Positions 40,754 to 50,350 of a stretch of DNA of 64,000 nucleotides are shown one piece after another. The position numbers and the translations under genes were made by a program. The notes beneath the pieces are model-generated. The model worked only from the letters and a program-made list of their open reading frames with translations. It did not search any database and had not been told where the DNA came from. Each line of letters starts with the position of its first letter. Positions within the stretch are counted from its first letter, which is position 1. This stretch comes from an uncultured bacterium (GTDB lineage Bacteria > Acidobacteriota > Thermoanaerobaculia > Thermoanaerobaculales > Thermoanaerobaculaceae), in assembly GCA_937924755.1 (NCBI GenBank), contig CALEVZ010000025.1:1-64000 (forward strand), given 5' to 3'.

Positions 40754-41320
40754 CTACCGGACGAGGGCCTTGAGGGCGCGGGGGAGCAGTTCGGTGAGGG
40801 ACAGAGTGGGGTCCTCCCGCAGCACCGCCGCCACCACCTCCTCGGCGGCGCGCGGCGAGTACCCCAGGTTGACCAGCGCCGACACCGCATCCTCGCGGGC
40901 GGGGGCCAGCGGTGCTCGAGGGGCCGCCAGCGAGCCCTTCAGCTCGACGATCAGCCGCTCCGCCGTGCGCTTGCCGATCCCCGGGAGGGCGGCCAGCCGC
41001 CGCCACTGCCCGCCCTCCACGGCCTCGGCGATCTCCCCGGGCGTCAAGCCGGAGAGCACGGCGACGGCGGTGCGCGGACCCACTCCGGCCACGCCGATGA
41101 GGGAGCGGAAGGTGTCGCGCTCCACCAGTGAGGGAAAGCCGTACAGGGTGATCTGGTCCTCGCGCACGTGGGTGTGAATGTAGAGCGAGACCTCCTGGTG
41201 CCCGCTGAGGAGGCGATAGGCGGACAACGGCACGCGCACCTCGTAGCCGACGCCACCCACCTCCAGCAGGACGACGCCTGGCTGCACCGCCAGCGGCCGG
41301 CCCGTGAGGTGCCCGATCAT
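40754..41320 (-). CDS. ruvA: Holliday junction DNA helicase subunit RuvA
   Basis: Tetrameric protein that recognises Holliday junctions and loads RuvB. The 188-residue protein starts [20 protein letters not shown], the standard OB-fold N-terminus. It has two HhH motifs ([19 protein letters not shown] and [20 protein letters not shown]) and the flexible C-terminal domain that binds RuvB ([20 protein letters not shown]). Its start overlaps the ppiD-like stop (ATGA). The order chaperone-ruvA-ruvB-lipid kinase suggests one transcript from the 43.3-kb promoter. Confidence 0.97.
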   Translation of the reverse strand: MIGHLTGRPLAVQPGVVLLEVGGVGYEVRVPLSAYRLLSGHQEVSLYIHTHVREDQITLYGFPSLVERDTFRSLIGVAGVGPRTAVAVLSGLTPGEIAEAVEGGQWRRLAALPGIGKRTAERLIVELKGSLAAPRAPLAPAREDAVSALVNLGYSPRAAEEVVAAVLREDPTLSLTELLPRALKALVR

Positions 41321-43266
41321 CCCCGCCGCGGCTTGTAGCGGTCCACCACCTCGGCGTTCACGGTCACCTTGTGATTCCGGCGGGCCTGCGCCACGAAGGA
41401 CGAGATGACTTTTTGAACCTCGTCCTGCAGCATCGACTCGCGCAGGCTGCTCTTCTCGCGGGCAAACGCCTGCGGATCGATCTCTTTCTTGGAGTTCACC
41501 CGGGCAAAGGCCACCCCGCGCTCGCCGATGGCCACCACCGGCGTGACGCCACCCACGGGAGTCGCGAACACCGCCTCCTCCAGAGCCGGCGCCATCCCCA
41601 CACCGGGAATCGGCGCCCCACGCCGATGATCGGTGACCGCCTGCACCCGCCCGCCCAGGCGGGCAGCAACGGCCGCTAGCCCGTCTCCAACGACGCCAGT
41701 GGTCGCCTCGGCCACCCGCTGGCGCAGCAGCGCCACCGCCTGGCGGCGGCGCACAGCCTCCATCGCGCTCTCCTTGGCTTCTTCGAAGGGCAGCACGCCG
41801 GCCTTGCGCACCTGCGACACCCGATAGACGATCCAGCCCCGACTGGAGCGCCGCGGCCCGCCAACGAACCCCTCCTTGGCCATGCTCACCTCGGCCAGGA
41901 GCTCCGGATCGCGGCCGAGGCCGGGAATCATCGGGTCGGTGACGCCGAACAGCGGGGTGACGTTGGAAGACACCACCTCATCGGCCACTGCCAGTTCCTG
42001 CCACTGCTCGGCGGTCTTCAGCTTGGCGGCATCGATCTTCTCCCGCAGGGCCTGGGCGCGACGACTGCCCTCGCCCTCCGCCAACCCCTCGGCGAGGCGC
42101 TGGCGGATGATCTCCCGCACCTCCTCCAGACTCTGCTGGCCGGCGCCGCGCCGATCCGTGAGCTTGATGACGTGAAAACCGAACTGACTCTCCACCGGCT
42201 GCGACACCTCGCCGACCTTGAGGGCGAACACCGCCTCCTCGAACTCCTTGACCATGCGACCGCGGCCGAACCAACCCAGGTCTCCGCCGCTGTCCTTGCT
42301 GCCGGGATCATCCGAGGCCTCCCTGGCCAGGGCGGCAAAGTCAGCCCCGGGGGCAATCGCCCGGGCGTACAGGGCGCGAGCACGAGCGGCGGCCGCCCGC
42401 CTTGCCTCCTCGCCCTCGCCCGCGGGCCCCACCAGGATATGGCTCGCCCGGACCTCCTCGGCGCGCTGGAACTCATTGGCGTGGGCGGCGTAGTACTCGG
42501 CGATCTGGGCATCGCTGATGGTCAATGCCCGGCGCAGGCGAGCGTCGTCGACCAGCAGGTACTGCAGCGCCCGTTGTTCGGGTCGGTCGAACTCCTGCCG
42601 GTGCTCGTCATAGTAGCGGCGTACGTCGGCGTCCGAGACGCTCACCTCATTGATCACCGTCTCGATACCCACGAACCCCACCTCGAAGTTGGCGCTTTCG
42701 TTGCGTTTGCGGTACTCGCGCTCCACCTCGGCGTCGGGGAGGCTGATGCCGGCGGTGAATGCCTGCTGCAGCTTCTCGATCAGCATGTCGCGGCGCAACG
42801 AGGCCTCGAACTCCTCGGGTGAAGTGTTGTTGACGCGGAGGATGCGATTGTACAGCTCCTCACCGACAAAGGACCCGTCCTCGCGGCGAAACACTTCAAA
42901 GGACAGAATGCGGTCCAGCACTTCTTTGTCGCTCACCGCCAGGCCCATGGCCCGCGCCTTCTTGACCAGTAGCTCCCGATCGATGAGGTTCTGCACCGTC
43001 AGGGTGGCGAAGTCGATCTGATCGCGAACCGTTTCGAACTGCTGGCCGTACATCTGGCGGTAGCGATCCTCGGTGCTGCGTAGCTCCTTGAGGAACTGCG
43101 CCTCGGTAACGATCACATCCCCCACCTGGGCCGCGAAATTGGCCATGCCGCGGCCGCTTTGGCGGCCCGTACCCCAGTCGACGAAGATCAGCAGGACAAA
43201 AACGACCACCACGAACCACAGGACTATCTTGAGATTCTTGAACTGATCCCGCATCAATTTCAGCAC
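41317..43266 (-). CDS. membrane-anchored PpiD/SurA-type peptidyl-prolyl isomerase chaperone
   Basis: A 649-residue periplasmic folding factor held by one N-terminal helix ([20 protein letters not shown]). A SurA_N_3-type chaperone region follows ([20 protein letters not shown]). A parvulin/rotamase domain comes next, with [56 protein letters not shown] and [14 protein letters not shown], so isomerase activity is likely. A second, degenerate rotamase-like region and a helical C-terminus complete it. GTG 43266 ([11 protein letters not shown]) is preferred to ATG 43254 because GGGGAGG sits 6-7 nt upstream and the MLKLMR start is typical. It probably helps outer-membrane and secreted protein folding. 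Confidence 0.92.
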   Translation of the reverse strand: MLKLMRDQFKNLKIVLWFVVVVFVLLIFVDWGTGRQSGRGMANFAAQVGDVIVTEAQFLKELRSTEDRYRQMYGQQFETVRDQIDFATLTVQNLIDRELLVKKARAMGLAVSDKEVLDRILSFEVFRREDGSFVGEELYNRILRVNNTSPEEFEASLRRDMLIEKLQQAFTAGISLPDAEVEREYRKRNESANFEVGFVGIETVINEVSVSDADVRRYYDEHRQEFDRPEQRALQYLLVDDARLRRALTISDAQIAEYYAAHANEFQRAEEVRASHILVGPAGEGEEARRAAAARARALYARAIAPGADFAALAREASDDPGSKDSGGDLGWFGRGRMVKEFEEAVFALKVGEVSQPVESQFGFHVIKLTDRRGAGQQSLEEVREIIRQRLAEGLAEGEGSRRAQALREKIDAAKLKTAEQWQELAVADEVVSSNVTPLFGVTDPMIPGLGRDPELLAEVSMAKEGFVGGPRRSSRGWIVYRVSQVRKAGVLPFEEAKESAMEAVRRRQAVALLRQRVAEATTGVVGDGLAAVAARLGGRVQAVTDHRRGAPIPGVGMAPALEEAVFATPVGGVTPVVAIGERGVAFARVNSKKEIDPQAFAREKSSLRESMLQDEVQKVISSFVAQARRNHKVTVNAEVVDRYKPRRG

Positions 43267-43307
43267 CGAACGCCTCCCCCCGCACCCCCTCGTGCAGGGC
43301 GCCGTGG

Positions 43308-43336
43308 ATTGTAGCCCACTTGGTGCCGGTGAGCAA
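43308..43336 (-). promoter_or_regulatory. promoter for the ppiD-like/ruvAB operon
   Basis: Minus strand TTGCTC (43336-43331), a 17-nt spacer and TACAAT (43313-43308). The -10 matches 5 of 6; the -35 matches TTG. Transcription would begin near 43300, about 35 nt before GTG 43266. Confidence 0.5.
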
Positions 43337-43355
43337 GTTGAGACGCTAGCTGGCG

Positions 43356-43385
43356 TTGCACTGCACCTGAGGGGGGTGCTATAAG
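43356..43385 (+). promoter_or_regulatory. promoter for the FecR-mre-rod operon
   Basis: TTGCAC (43356-43361), an 18-nt spacer and TATAAG (43380-43385). The -10 matches 5 of 6. The transcript would start near 43392 with a leader of about 10 nt that still holds GGAG before ATG 43402. It is divergent from the ppiD-like promoter. Confidence 0.5.
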
Positions 43386-43401
43386 AGCTGATGGAGTAGA
43401 C

Positions 43402-44853
43402 ATGCCTTCCGTACCCCCGCGACCATCCGCCCGCCGTTTCGAAATTGACTGGGTGGTGGTGTCGCTGGAGGGGATGCGGCGGTGGGGACTGCGGGCATTC
43501 CTGCTGGTGGTGGCGGGCGGCGCCCTGCTCGTCGGCCTGTACCTGCTGCACGAACCGACCGAGCGTCGCGCCGAGCGGGCGCTGCGCCGGGCGACCGCGC
43601 TGCAGAGCACCCTGCGCAACGCCGGCTTGCCATCGGGGCTGTTCCAGGAGTTCGAGCTTGCCTCCAACATCCTCGCCGAGGCGCGAGTGCACTTCGAACG
43701 GCGCGATTTCTCTCCCTCCCTGATGCGGGCCGAAGATGCCCTGCGCCGCTTCGAGCTGCTCGCCGGCCTGGCCAACCAGGAGTTCGTGGGCTCCGGTCAA
43801 ATCATCTCGGTGGAAGGCCGGGTCGAGGTCCAGCGGACGAACCAGACCCGCTGGGAGCGGGCGCGGGAGAAGCAGCCTCTGTATAACGGCGACTTCGTCA
43901 AAACCGGCAGCGACGGCAGCGCGGAGATCATGTTCGCCGACGGCACGGTGTTCCGGGTGGCACCCGACTCGCTGCTGGAGGTACACCGCGAGGCTCGCGG
44001 CAGCGGCGCCTCCGCCCCCGGTGAAGTGCGCGTCAAGGTGGGCCAGGTGAACGTCTACACCGCCAGCCAACCTTCTCTGGTCGTCACCGACGCGGTGCGG
44101 GCCGATGTCCAGCGCGACAGCCGTGTGGGCGTGGAGGTAGCCGAGGATTCTTCCACCACCGTTGCCACCTATACGGGGCGCGCCTCGGTCTCTTCGGCGG
44201 CAGGTGGCCGGGTGGAACTCACCTCCCGGCAGGCAGTGATCTCCTCTCCGCAGGGCACCCTGGGGCCGCGCCGGCCCGTCCCGGAACCGCCGGTCCTGCT
44301 CGCCCCCCCCTCGGGGCACGCGGTCAACCTCGACGAAACCGATCGCCTCGCCATCTCATGGCGACCGGTGCCGGGCGCACCCTCGTACATTCTGCAGGTC
44401 AGTCGCTCGCGCCTCTTCAAGGCCGGCACCATCGACCTGGAAACCCCCCCCCGCGCCACCACCCAGGCCAACCTGCGAGTCGTCCTTCCCGGCTCGTACT
44501 TCTGGCGGGTCGCCGCCCTGAGTGAGGGGGGCATCCGGTCAGAGTGGAGCGCTGCCCGCTCCTTTCGTGCCACTTACGGCATCGGCATGGAAGAACTGGC
44601 CGACACCACCCCGCCCCGCCTGGAGGTCCAGCGCGCCACCCAGATGGGCAACCTGGTGCTAATCCAGGGAGTCACCGAGCCGGGCGCGACGGTCACCGTG
44701 CACGGCGAGGGGGTGGAGGTTGCCGCCGACGGGCGCTTCATCAAGACCGTTGCCATCGGTCAGGAGGGACGGACTACAATCGTCATCCGCGCCATCGACC
44801 CGGCCGGCAACGTCACCGAGCACCGAGAGACGATCGTGTTGGAAGTTTTTTAG
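43402..44853 (+). CDS. membrane-anchored FecR-domain and Ig-like protein upstream of mreB
   Basis: A 483-residue envelope protein. It has a short cytoplasmic N-terminus and one membrane helix ([20 protein letters not shown], about residues 30-50). A helical segment follows (about 55-130). The FecR domain is at about 135-290, with [40 protein letters not shown] and [18 protein letters not shown]. Next is a fibronectin-like domain ([36 protein letters not shown]), and then a bacterial Ig-like domain at the end ([20 protein letters not shown]). It starts an operon with mreB 7 nt downstream. By position it may link the cell wall to MreB-directed growth; that is inference. Confidence 0.85.
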   Translation: MPSVPPRPSARRFEIDWVVVSLEGMRRWGLRAFLLVVAGGALLVGLYLLHEPTERRAERALRRATALQSTLRNAGLPSGLFQEFELASNILAEARVHFERRDFSPSLMRAEDALRRFELLAGLANQEFVGSGQIISVEGRVEVQRTNQTRWERAREKQPLYNGDFVKTGSDGSAEIMFADGTVFRVAPDSLLEVHREARGSGASAPGEVRVKVGQVNVYTASQPSLVVTDAVRADVQRDSRVGVEVAEDSSTTVATYTGRASVSSAAGGRVELTSRQAVISSPQGTLGPRRPVPEPPVLLAPPSGHAVNLDETDRLAISWRPVPGAPSYILQVSRSRLFKAGTIDLETPPRATTQANLRVVLPGSYFWRVAALSEGGIRSEWSAARSFRATYGIGMEELADTTPPRLEVQRATQMGNLVLIQGVTEPGATVTVHGEGVEVAADGRFIKTVAIGQEGRTTIVIRAIDPAGNVTEHRETIVLEVF

Positions 44854-44860
44854 GAGGCAT

Positions 44861-45886
44861 ATGGCCTTGACATCGATTCTTTCGCTCTTCTCCTCCGACC
44901 TCGCCGTCGATTTGGGCACGGCAACGACGCTGGTGTTCACCCGCCCGCGGGGGATCGTGGTGTTCGAGCCCTCCATCGTGGCCGTCAACCGCGTCCTCAA
45001 CCGCGTCGAGGCGGTGGGAGCCTCAGCCAAGGAAATGCTCGGCAAGACGCCGGGCAACATCGTCGCCATCCGACCCATGAAAGACGGCGTCATCGCCGAT
45101 TTCGAAGTCACCGAGAAGATGCTCGAGTACTTCATCCGCAAGGCCCACGGTCGCAGCTTCCTGGTACGCCCCCGCATCGTCATCTCGGTGCCGTCGGAGA
45201 TCACCCCGGTGGAAAAGCGGGCGGTGCGCGACTCCGCCCTGCGCGCCGGTGCCAGCGAAGTCTACCTCATCGAGCAGGCCATGGCCGCGGCCATCGGCGC
45301 CGGCCTGCCCATCACCGAACCGACCGGCAACATGATCGTGGACATCGGCGGTGGCACCACTGACGTGGCGGTCATCTCCCTGGCCGGCATCGTCTTCGCG
45401 CGCTCGGTTCGCGTCGCCGGCAACGAGATGGACGAAGCGATCATTTCGTACATCAAGCGCAAGTACAACATGTTGATCGGCGAACGAACCGCGGAGGCGA
45501 TCAAGATCGAGCTGGGCAACGCCTGGCCAGCCGATACCATCACCACCATGGAGGTGAAGGGCCGCGACCTGGTGGAAGGGGTGCCGAAGACGCTCACCAT
45601 CACCGACGAGGAGATCCGCGAGGCCCTCGCAGAGACCGTCAACGTCATCGTGGACACGGTTCGCACCGCTCTCGAGCGGACCCCCCCGGAGCTCTCCGCC
45701 GACATCATGGACAAAGGGATCGTTCTGGCCGGCGGCGGTTCCCTGCTCAAACGCCTCGACCAGCGACTCCGCGAAGAGACCGGTATTCCCGTGTCCCACT
45801 GCGAGGACCCAGTTTCGGCGGTGGTGCGGGGCACCGGTACCATGCTCACCAACATGGCGCTGCTGAGGCGCATTTCCCTCGATTGA
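44861..45886 (+). CDS. mreB: rod shape-determining actin homologue MreB
   Basis: Membrane-associated actin-like ATPase that directs lateral wall synthesis. The 341-residue protein has the phosphate-1 motif DLAVDLGTATTLVF, phosphate-2 MIVDIGGGTTDVAVISL, the connector region (GNEMDEAIISYIKRKYNMLI) and the adenosine motif KGIVLAGGGSLLKRLDQ. The ATG at 44861 has an AGGAGG ribosome binding site 5 nt away, better than any other in the operon. The next gene, mreC, starts 1 nt after the stop. Confidence 0.97.
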   Translation: MALTSILSLFSSDLAVDLGTATTLVFTRPRGIVVFEPSIVAVNRVLNRVEAVGASAKEMLGKTPGNIVAIRPMKDGVIADFEVTEKMLEYFIRKAHGRSFLVRPRIVISVPSEITPVEKRAVRDSALRAGASEVYLIEQAMAAAIGAGLPITEPTGNMIVDIGGGTTDVAVISLAGIVFARSVRVAGNEMDEAIISYIKRKYNMLIGERTAEAIKIELGNAWPADTITTMEVKGRDLVEGVPKTLTITDEEIREALAETVNVIVDTVRTALERTPPELSADIMDKGIVLAGGGSLLKRLDQRLREETGIPVSHCEDPVSAVVRGTGTMLTNMALLRRISLD

Positions 45887-45887
45887 C

Positions 45888-46694
45888 GTGGCCACGCTGC
45901 GGGTACGGCCGGGAGTCTCCCTCGCGTTCGCCTGCCTGGCCCTTTACCTTGCCGCAGCCGCCCAGATCCGCCACCCGCAAGGATCGTCGCTGAGCGTGGC
46001 GGTGGCCTCCCTGGCCCGGCCGGCGTACCGGGCCACCGAGGCGATGGGCACAGCCCTGGCCGCCCTGCGCGAGGGCTGGCGCGACGCCGCCGCCACCCGC
46101 GTCCAACTCCGCCAGGCGCAGGCAGAAATCGAGGAGCTGCGCCGGGTGAACCAACTCCTCGCCGTCGAGGTCACCGTCTTGCGCGAATCCGATCGGCTCA
46201 TCGCCAGCCTACCGCCCACCGTCGACCGGGTGGTTCTGGCCCGGGTGGTGGCGCGCGATGCGGTGGGAGAACACGTCGCCATCATCGATCGTGGGCGGCG
46301 CCACGGGATCGTCCGCGACGCCCCCGTGCTGGCTGCCGCAGGGGTGGTGGGACGGGTGGAACGGGTTGGCGAGGAGGTCGCGCGGGTGCAACTCCTGTCC
46401 CACCCCCAGGCGGCGGCGGCGGCGCGGGTCAACGGCAGCGAGCTGGAGGTCCTGCTCACTGGCGGCCACTGGCCGACAATCACGGGCCTGCCGGCAGGAA
46501 CGGTCCTCGCCGACGGCACCCCCATCTTCACCACCGGGGCGGAGGGGATTTACCCTCCCGGGCTACTGCTTGCCTTCACCCGCGCGGTGACGGTGGAGAG
46601 CGTGCTCACGCCGATACCCATTCAGCTGGCCGTTCGCGCTGTGGGGGTGACGGTGGTGGCGGTCCTGCCACCGCCGCCCCGGGGTCGGCCGTGA
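45888..46694 (+). CDS. mreC: rod shape-determining protein MreC
   Basis: Bitopic inner-membrane elongasome protein linking MreB, MreD and PBP2. The 268-residue protein has one N-terminal helix (VSLAFACLALYLAAAAQI). A coiled coil follows (TRVQLRQAQAEIEELRRVNQ), then the periplasmic beta-barrel domain with VVLARVVARDAVGEHVAIID, GIVRDAPVLAAAGVVGRVER and GIYPPGLLLAFTRAV. The start is GTG 45888. Its stop overlaps the mreD start (GTGA). Confidence 0.93.
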   Translation: MATLRVRPGVSLAFACLALYLAAAAQIRHPQGSSLSVAVASLARPAYRATEAMGTALAALREGWRDAAATRVQLRQAQAEIEELRRVNQLLAVEVTVLRESDRLIASLPPTVDRVVLARVVARDAVGEHVAIIDRGRRHGIVRDAPVLAAAGVVGRVERVGEEVARVQLLSHPQAAAAARVNGSELEVLLTGGHWPTITGLPAGTVLADGTPIFTTGAEGIYPPGLLLAFTRAVTVESVLTPIPIQLAVRAVGVTVVAVLPPPPRGRP

Positions 46695-47194
46695 CCCTCG
46701 CCCTCGCCGTCGTCGCCGCCGTCGTCGCCCATCTGATGGTGCGCAGCGCCTCCATCTGGTGGCTGCTGGGAGCCATGCAGCCGCTGCTGCTGGTGGCCGC
46801 GGCCGGAACCCGCCGGCTGCCACCGGCCCGCGCCGGCTGGCTGGGGCTGGGGTGCGGACTCCTCATCGATGCCTTAAACGGCGGTCCGATCGGGCCCGCC
46901 GCCATTGCCGTCGCGGCTGCCGCCGCCATCGTGGCCGCCGTCGTGGCGCGTCTGGAGCTCACCGGTCCCCTCTTCTGGGTAGCATCGACCCTGCTCCTTG
47001 CCGCCCTCTTCGAAACGCTCCTGCTGGCCATCGTGATGTCCCTCGGCGCAACCCCGAGCCATGCCCTGTTGGGAGTTCTGGCGGCGGTGGCGACGGCCGG
47101 CGTGGGCGGGCTGGCGATTGCCGTTGGTGAACGTCTGTGGCACTGGTGGCGCTCCCCCGAGCGAAGGCGTCGGCGGGCTCTCCGGAGGCGCTGA
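46691..47194 (+). CDS. mreD: rod shape-determining protein MreD
   Basis: A 167-residue hydrophobic protein with five to six membrane segments (LALAVVAAVVAHLMV, LLLVAAAGTRRLPPARAG, WVASTLLLAALFETLLLAIV) and a basic C-terminus (SPERRRRRALRRR). Sequence conservation in MreD is low, but position between mreC and mrdA, size and topology make the call safe. The GTG start overlaps the mreC stop as GTGA. Confidence 0.88.
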   Translation: MTLALAVVAAVVAHLMVRSASIWWLLGAMQPLLLVAAAGTRRLPPARAGWLGLGCGLLIDALNGGPIGPAAIAVAAAAAIVAAVVARLELTGPLFWVASTLLLAALFETLLLAIVMSLGATPSHALLGVLAAVATAGVGGLAIAVGERLWHWWRSPERRRRRALRRR

Positions 47195-47247
47195 GAGACT
47201 GTGAAGCGCTCCGACCGGCCCTGCACTGCCGCCGCGCCCGCCCTCTT

Positions 47248-47287
47248 TGACCCCGGCGGTCGCCAGCGCCGGGAGCGCGAGGGGTCA
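47248..47287 (+). promoter_or_regulatory. hairpin that may hide the mrdA ribosome binding site
   Basis: TGACCCC (47248-47254) and GGGGTCA (47281-47287) can pair. The right arm contains the GAGGGG ribosome binding site and the A of the mrdA ATG. A competing inner hairpin (CCGGCG 47253-47258 with CGCCGG 47267-47272) would free it. It lies in the 92-nt gap after mreD, the longest in the operon. Confidence 0.4.
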
Positions 47288-49143
47288 TGACGCTCGTTCG
47301 GGATGACCTGCGGCCCGTGCAGCGGCGCACCGCCATCCTGCTGGTCCTCTGCGTGGCAGCCTTCTTCGCCCTGCTGGCACGGCTGTGGGTCTTGCAGGTC
47401 ATTCAAGGAGACCGCTGGCAGAAGCTCGCCGAATCCAACCGCCTGCGCCGTCTACCGCTGGAGGCGCCGCGCGGCGAGATCACCGACGTGCACGGTGAGC
47501 CCATCGTGAGTAACCGTCCGGCGTTCCAGCTCCTGCTGTTCCCGGAAGAAATCCGCGATCAAGAGGAGTCGATCCGCTTTCTCACCAACCTCGGCATCGC
47601 CGATGAGGCGGCGGTGCGGGAACGAGTGGCACGGGCCATGCGCACGTCGCATCTCCCCGCAGTGATCGCCGACAACCTCTCGTGGGCGCAAATGGCCGCG
47701 GTGGCTGCCCACCGCCTGGAGTACCGGGAGCTGGAGGTGCACCAGACCACCCGGCGCAGTTTTCCCCTAGGACCGGCCGCCGCCCACCTGGTGGGCCAGC
47801 TCGGCGAGGTGGGGCCGGAGCAGCTCGGTCGCGACGACAACCTCAGACCCGGCCAGCTGGTCGGACGGTCCGGGCTGGAGAAGACGTACCAACACATTCT
47901 CGGCGGCACCATGGGCAACCTGGTGGTCATGGTGGATGCCCTCGGCCGACAGGTCTCCAAGCTCTCCGAAGAGAAACCGTTGCCGGGCAAGCCGCTGCGC
48001 ACCTCCATCGACGCCGCCGTCCAGCGCGCCGCCGCCGAGGCCATGACCGGCCAGGTGGGCGCGGTGGTGGCGCTGGATCCCCGCAGCGGGGCGGTGCGCG
48101 CCCTCCTCTCGTACCCGGCTTTCGATCCGGAACGGTTCGCTGGTTTCCTGGAGCCCGCCTACTGGCGGCAGCTCGTCGCCGATCCTCTCCACCCCTTGAC
48201 CAATCGCGCCGTGCAGGCGCTCTACCCCCCCGGCTCGACGATCAAACCGCTGCTGGCCGCCGGCGCCCTGGCCGACGGGTCACGAGCACCCGGCGACTCC
48301 GTCTACTGTACCGGCCAGGTGCAGATCTACGGGCACCCCTACCGCTGCTGGCGGGCCAGCGGCCATGGCCGGGTGGATGTGGAGGCCGCCATCGAGATGT
48401 CCTGCGACTCCTACTTCTATTACCTGGCCCGGGACGTGGGGCTGGAGCGGTTGACCGCGTGGATGCGCACCTTTGGCCTGGGTCGACCGACCGGCATCGA
48501 CCTGCCGGGGGAGGCAGCCGGGCTGGTCCCCAGCGACGAGTGGAGCCGTCGCGTGCGGGGACAGAAGTGGTATGCCGGCGAGACAATCTCGGTTGGCATT
48601 GGCCAGGGGCCCATCCTCGCCACCCCCATTCAGCTCGCCGTCGCCTACGCCGCCCTGGTCAACGGTGGTTTCCTGGTGCGCCCCCACCTGGTCCCCGCTG
48701 CCGCGCAGCCGCCCCGACCCACCGGCCTGCCGGCCACTGCCCTCGCCCGGGTACAGGCGGGAATGCTAAAGGTCGTCCACGGGGAGCGGGGAACCGCCCG
48801 CCGCTTGGCTGCCCAGGCGCCGCCCATCATGGCTGGCAAGACCGGGACGACCCAAGTGGTGCGCAAACGGGAAGGGGTGCGCTGGCAAGATTTGCCCTGG
48901 GAGCAACGGCACCACGCCCTCTTCGTTGGTTACGCACCGGCGGAGCGACCGGAAATCGTCGTCGCCGTGGTGGTGGAACACGGCGGCGAGGGCGGCTCGG
49001 TGGCCGCCCCCATTGCCGGCAAGGTGCTGGCCGCCGCCCTCGGCGGGGCAGCGGAGGGCTTAACACCCGCCGGCATGTCGGAGGAGGCGGGCGAGCCTCC
49101 TTCCCTTCCCCCTGCCGAAATGGTCGGAGGGCGCCAAGAATGA
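47287..49143 (+). CDS. mrdA: penicillin-binding protein 2, elongasome transpeptidase
   Basis: Class B PBP that cross-links peptidoglycan during elongation with RodA. The 618-residue protein has an N-terminal helix (TAILLVLCVAAFFALLARLW) and the pedestal region (APRGEITDVHGEPIVSNRPA, GRSGLEKTYQHILGG). The transpeptidase domain has the active site SxxK in PPGSTIKPLLAAGAL, the SxD motif SCDSYFYYLARDVGL (PBP2s often have Asp here instead of Asn), and KTGT in MAGKTGTTQVV. The Cys pair YCTGQVQ/YRCWRASGHG is typical of PBP2. The stop overlaps rodA (ATGA). Confidence 0.95.
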   Translation: MTLVRDDLRPVQRRTAILLVLCVAAFFALLARLWVLQVIQGDRWQKLAESNRLRRLPLEAPRGEITDVHGEPIVSNRPAFQLLLFPEEIRDQEESIRFLTNLGIADEAAVRERVARAMRTSHLPAVIADNLSWAQMAAVAAHRLEYRELEVHQTTRRSFPLGPAAAHLVGQLGEVGPEQLGRDDNLRPGQLVGRSGLEKTYQHILGGTMGNLVVMVDALGRQVSKLSEEKPLPGKPLRTSIDAAVQRAAAEAMTGQVGAVVALDPRSGAVRALLSYPAFDPERFAGFLEPAYWRQLVADPLHPLTNRAVQALYPPGSTIKPLLAAGALADGSRAPGDSVYCTGQVQIYGHPYRCWRASGHGRVDVEAAIEMSCDSYFYYLARDVGLERLTAWMRTFGLGRPTGIDLPGEAAGLVPSDEWSRRVRGQKWYAGETISVGIGQGPILATPIQLAVAYAALVNGGFLVRPHLVPAAAQPPRPTGLPATALARVQAGMLKVVHGERGTARRLAAQAPPIMAGKTGTTQVVRKREGVRWQDLPWEQRHHALFVGYAPAERPEIVVAVVVEHGGEGGSVAAPIAGKVLAAALGGAAEGLTPAGMSEEAGEPPSLPPAEMVGGRQE

Positions 49144-50222
49144 TCCTTCGCCGCCTCGACCCCTGGCTTTCCGCTGCCTTCGCCGTGGTCGCCGTGTGCT
49201 CCTATCTGGCCCAGGACTCCACCGCCCAGGCTCTGGACTCTCCGGCCTACTCCAGCCGGCAACTGGTGTGGCTCCTCCTCGGCGCCGCCACCATGGTGGC
49301 GGTAGGGTTCTCGGACTATCGCGTCTGGGCGCGCCTTGCCCCTGCCCTCTACGGACTTTCCCTAGTCGTTCTCCTGGGCATGCTGGTGCTCGCTCCGGTG
49401 CGCGCCGGCGCGCGATCCTGGATCGGTATCGGCTCCTTCGGAGGTCAACCCTCGGAGCTGGTCCGGGTGGTGGTGATCCTCCTGGTTGGACTGCTGGCCG
49501 CCGAACACCGCCAGCGCCGGTCCGATCTGGCCGGCGTGCTTCGCCTCTCCGCCGTCGTCGCGGCCCCCATGGCGCTCATCGCCCTGCAGCCGGACCTCGG
49601 CGTGGCGCTCACCTTCCTGCCCGCCCTGCTGGCAGCCCTGTGGCTGGGGGGACTGCCGTGGCGCCTGTGGACGGCACTCCTGCTGGCCGCCCTGGCCCTG
49701 GCGGGTGCCGGCTGGGCCTGGTACCTCAAGCCCTACCAGCGGGAACGGATTCTCACCTTCCTGGACAGCGATCGCGCCCCCCTGGCCGCCGGCTACCAGC
49801 AACGGCAGTCCCGCATCGCCGTGGGCGCCGGCGGTCTCACCGGCCGCGGCCTGAAATCCGGGACGCAGTCCCAGCTTCGCTTCCTGCCCGCCCAGCACAC
49901 CGACTTCATCTTCGCCGTGTGGGCCGAGGAGACCGGCTTTGTCGGCGCCACTCTCCTGCTCGCCGCCTACGCCGTCCTGCTGATCCGTCTCTTCCTCATC
50001 GCCCTGGCCGCCCGCGATCGGCTCGGAGCGGTGGTGGCCGGGTGCATCGGCGCCTGGCTGAGCGCTCAAACAGTCTTCAACTTGGCCATGGTCTTGGGGC
50101 TTGCCCCCACCACCGGCATCACGCTCCCGCTGCTCTCCTACGGTGGCTCCTCCATTCTTGCCACCTCCATCGCCCTCGGTCTGGCCCAGAGCGTGTGGCG
50201 CTTGCGCTTTGCCAACGTCTGA
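49140..50222 (+). CDS. rodA: SEDS peptidoglycan glycosyltransferase RodA
   Basis: Polymerises lipid II into glycan strands with PBP2 as partner. The 360-residue protein has about ten membrane helices and the SEDS signatures GARSWIGIGSFGGQPSELV, ALQPDLGVALTFLPALL, YQQRQSRIAVGAGGLTGRG and LPAQHTDFIFAVWAEETGFV; the last contains the catalytic Asp region. The C-terminus has TTGITLPLLSYGGSSILATS. The ATG is in the overlap with the mrdA stop (ATGA). The long track frame is an mrdA shadow for its first half. Confidence 0.95.
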   Translation: MILRRLDPWLSAAFAVVAVCSYLAQDSTAQALDSPAYSSRQLVWLLLGAATMVAVGFSDYRVWARLAPALYGLSLVVLLGMLVLAPVRAGARSWIGIGSFGGQPSELVRVVVILLVGLLAAEHRQRRSDLAGVLRLSAVVAAPMALIALQPDLGVALTFLPALLAALWLGGLPWRLWTALLLAALALAGAGWAWYLKPYQRERILTFLDSDRAPLAAGYQQRQSRIAVGAGGLTGRGLKSGTQSQLRFLPAQHTDFIFAVWAEETGFVGATLLLAAYAVLLIRLFLIALAARDRLGAVVAGCIGAWLSAQTVFNLAMVLGLAPTTGITLPLLSYGGSSILATSIALGLAQSVWRLRFANV

Positions 50223-50350
50223 CGGGGAGGACGTGGGGAGCGAGGAGTTGGCCCCCTTTCAGCGCCAGCCGCGGCGACGATGAAGTCCGCCTCCTGGACA
50301 ACGTAGGATGGGATGGGCACGGCGGTGGTTGCGGGAGCAGGAGGGCGGCA

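Noticed and set aside
47682-49139. N-terminal half of the 846-aa ORF preceding RodA
   Set aside because: It is mrdA read in another frame; RodA begins at ATG 49140 in the ATGA overlap.
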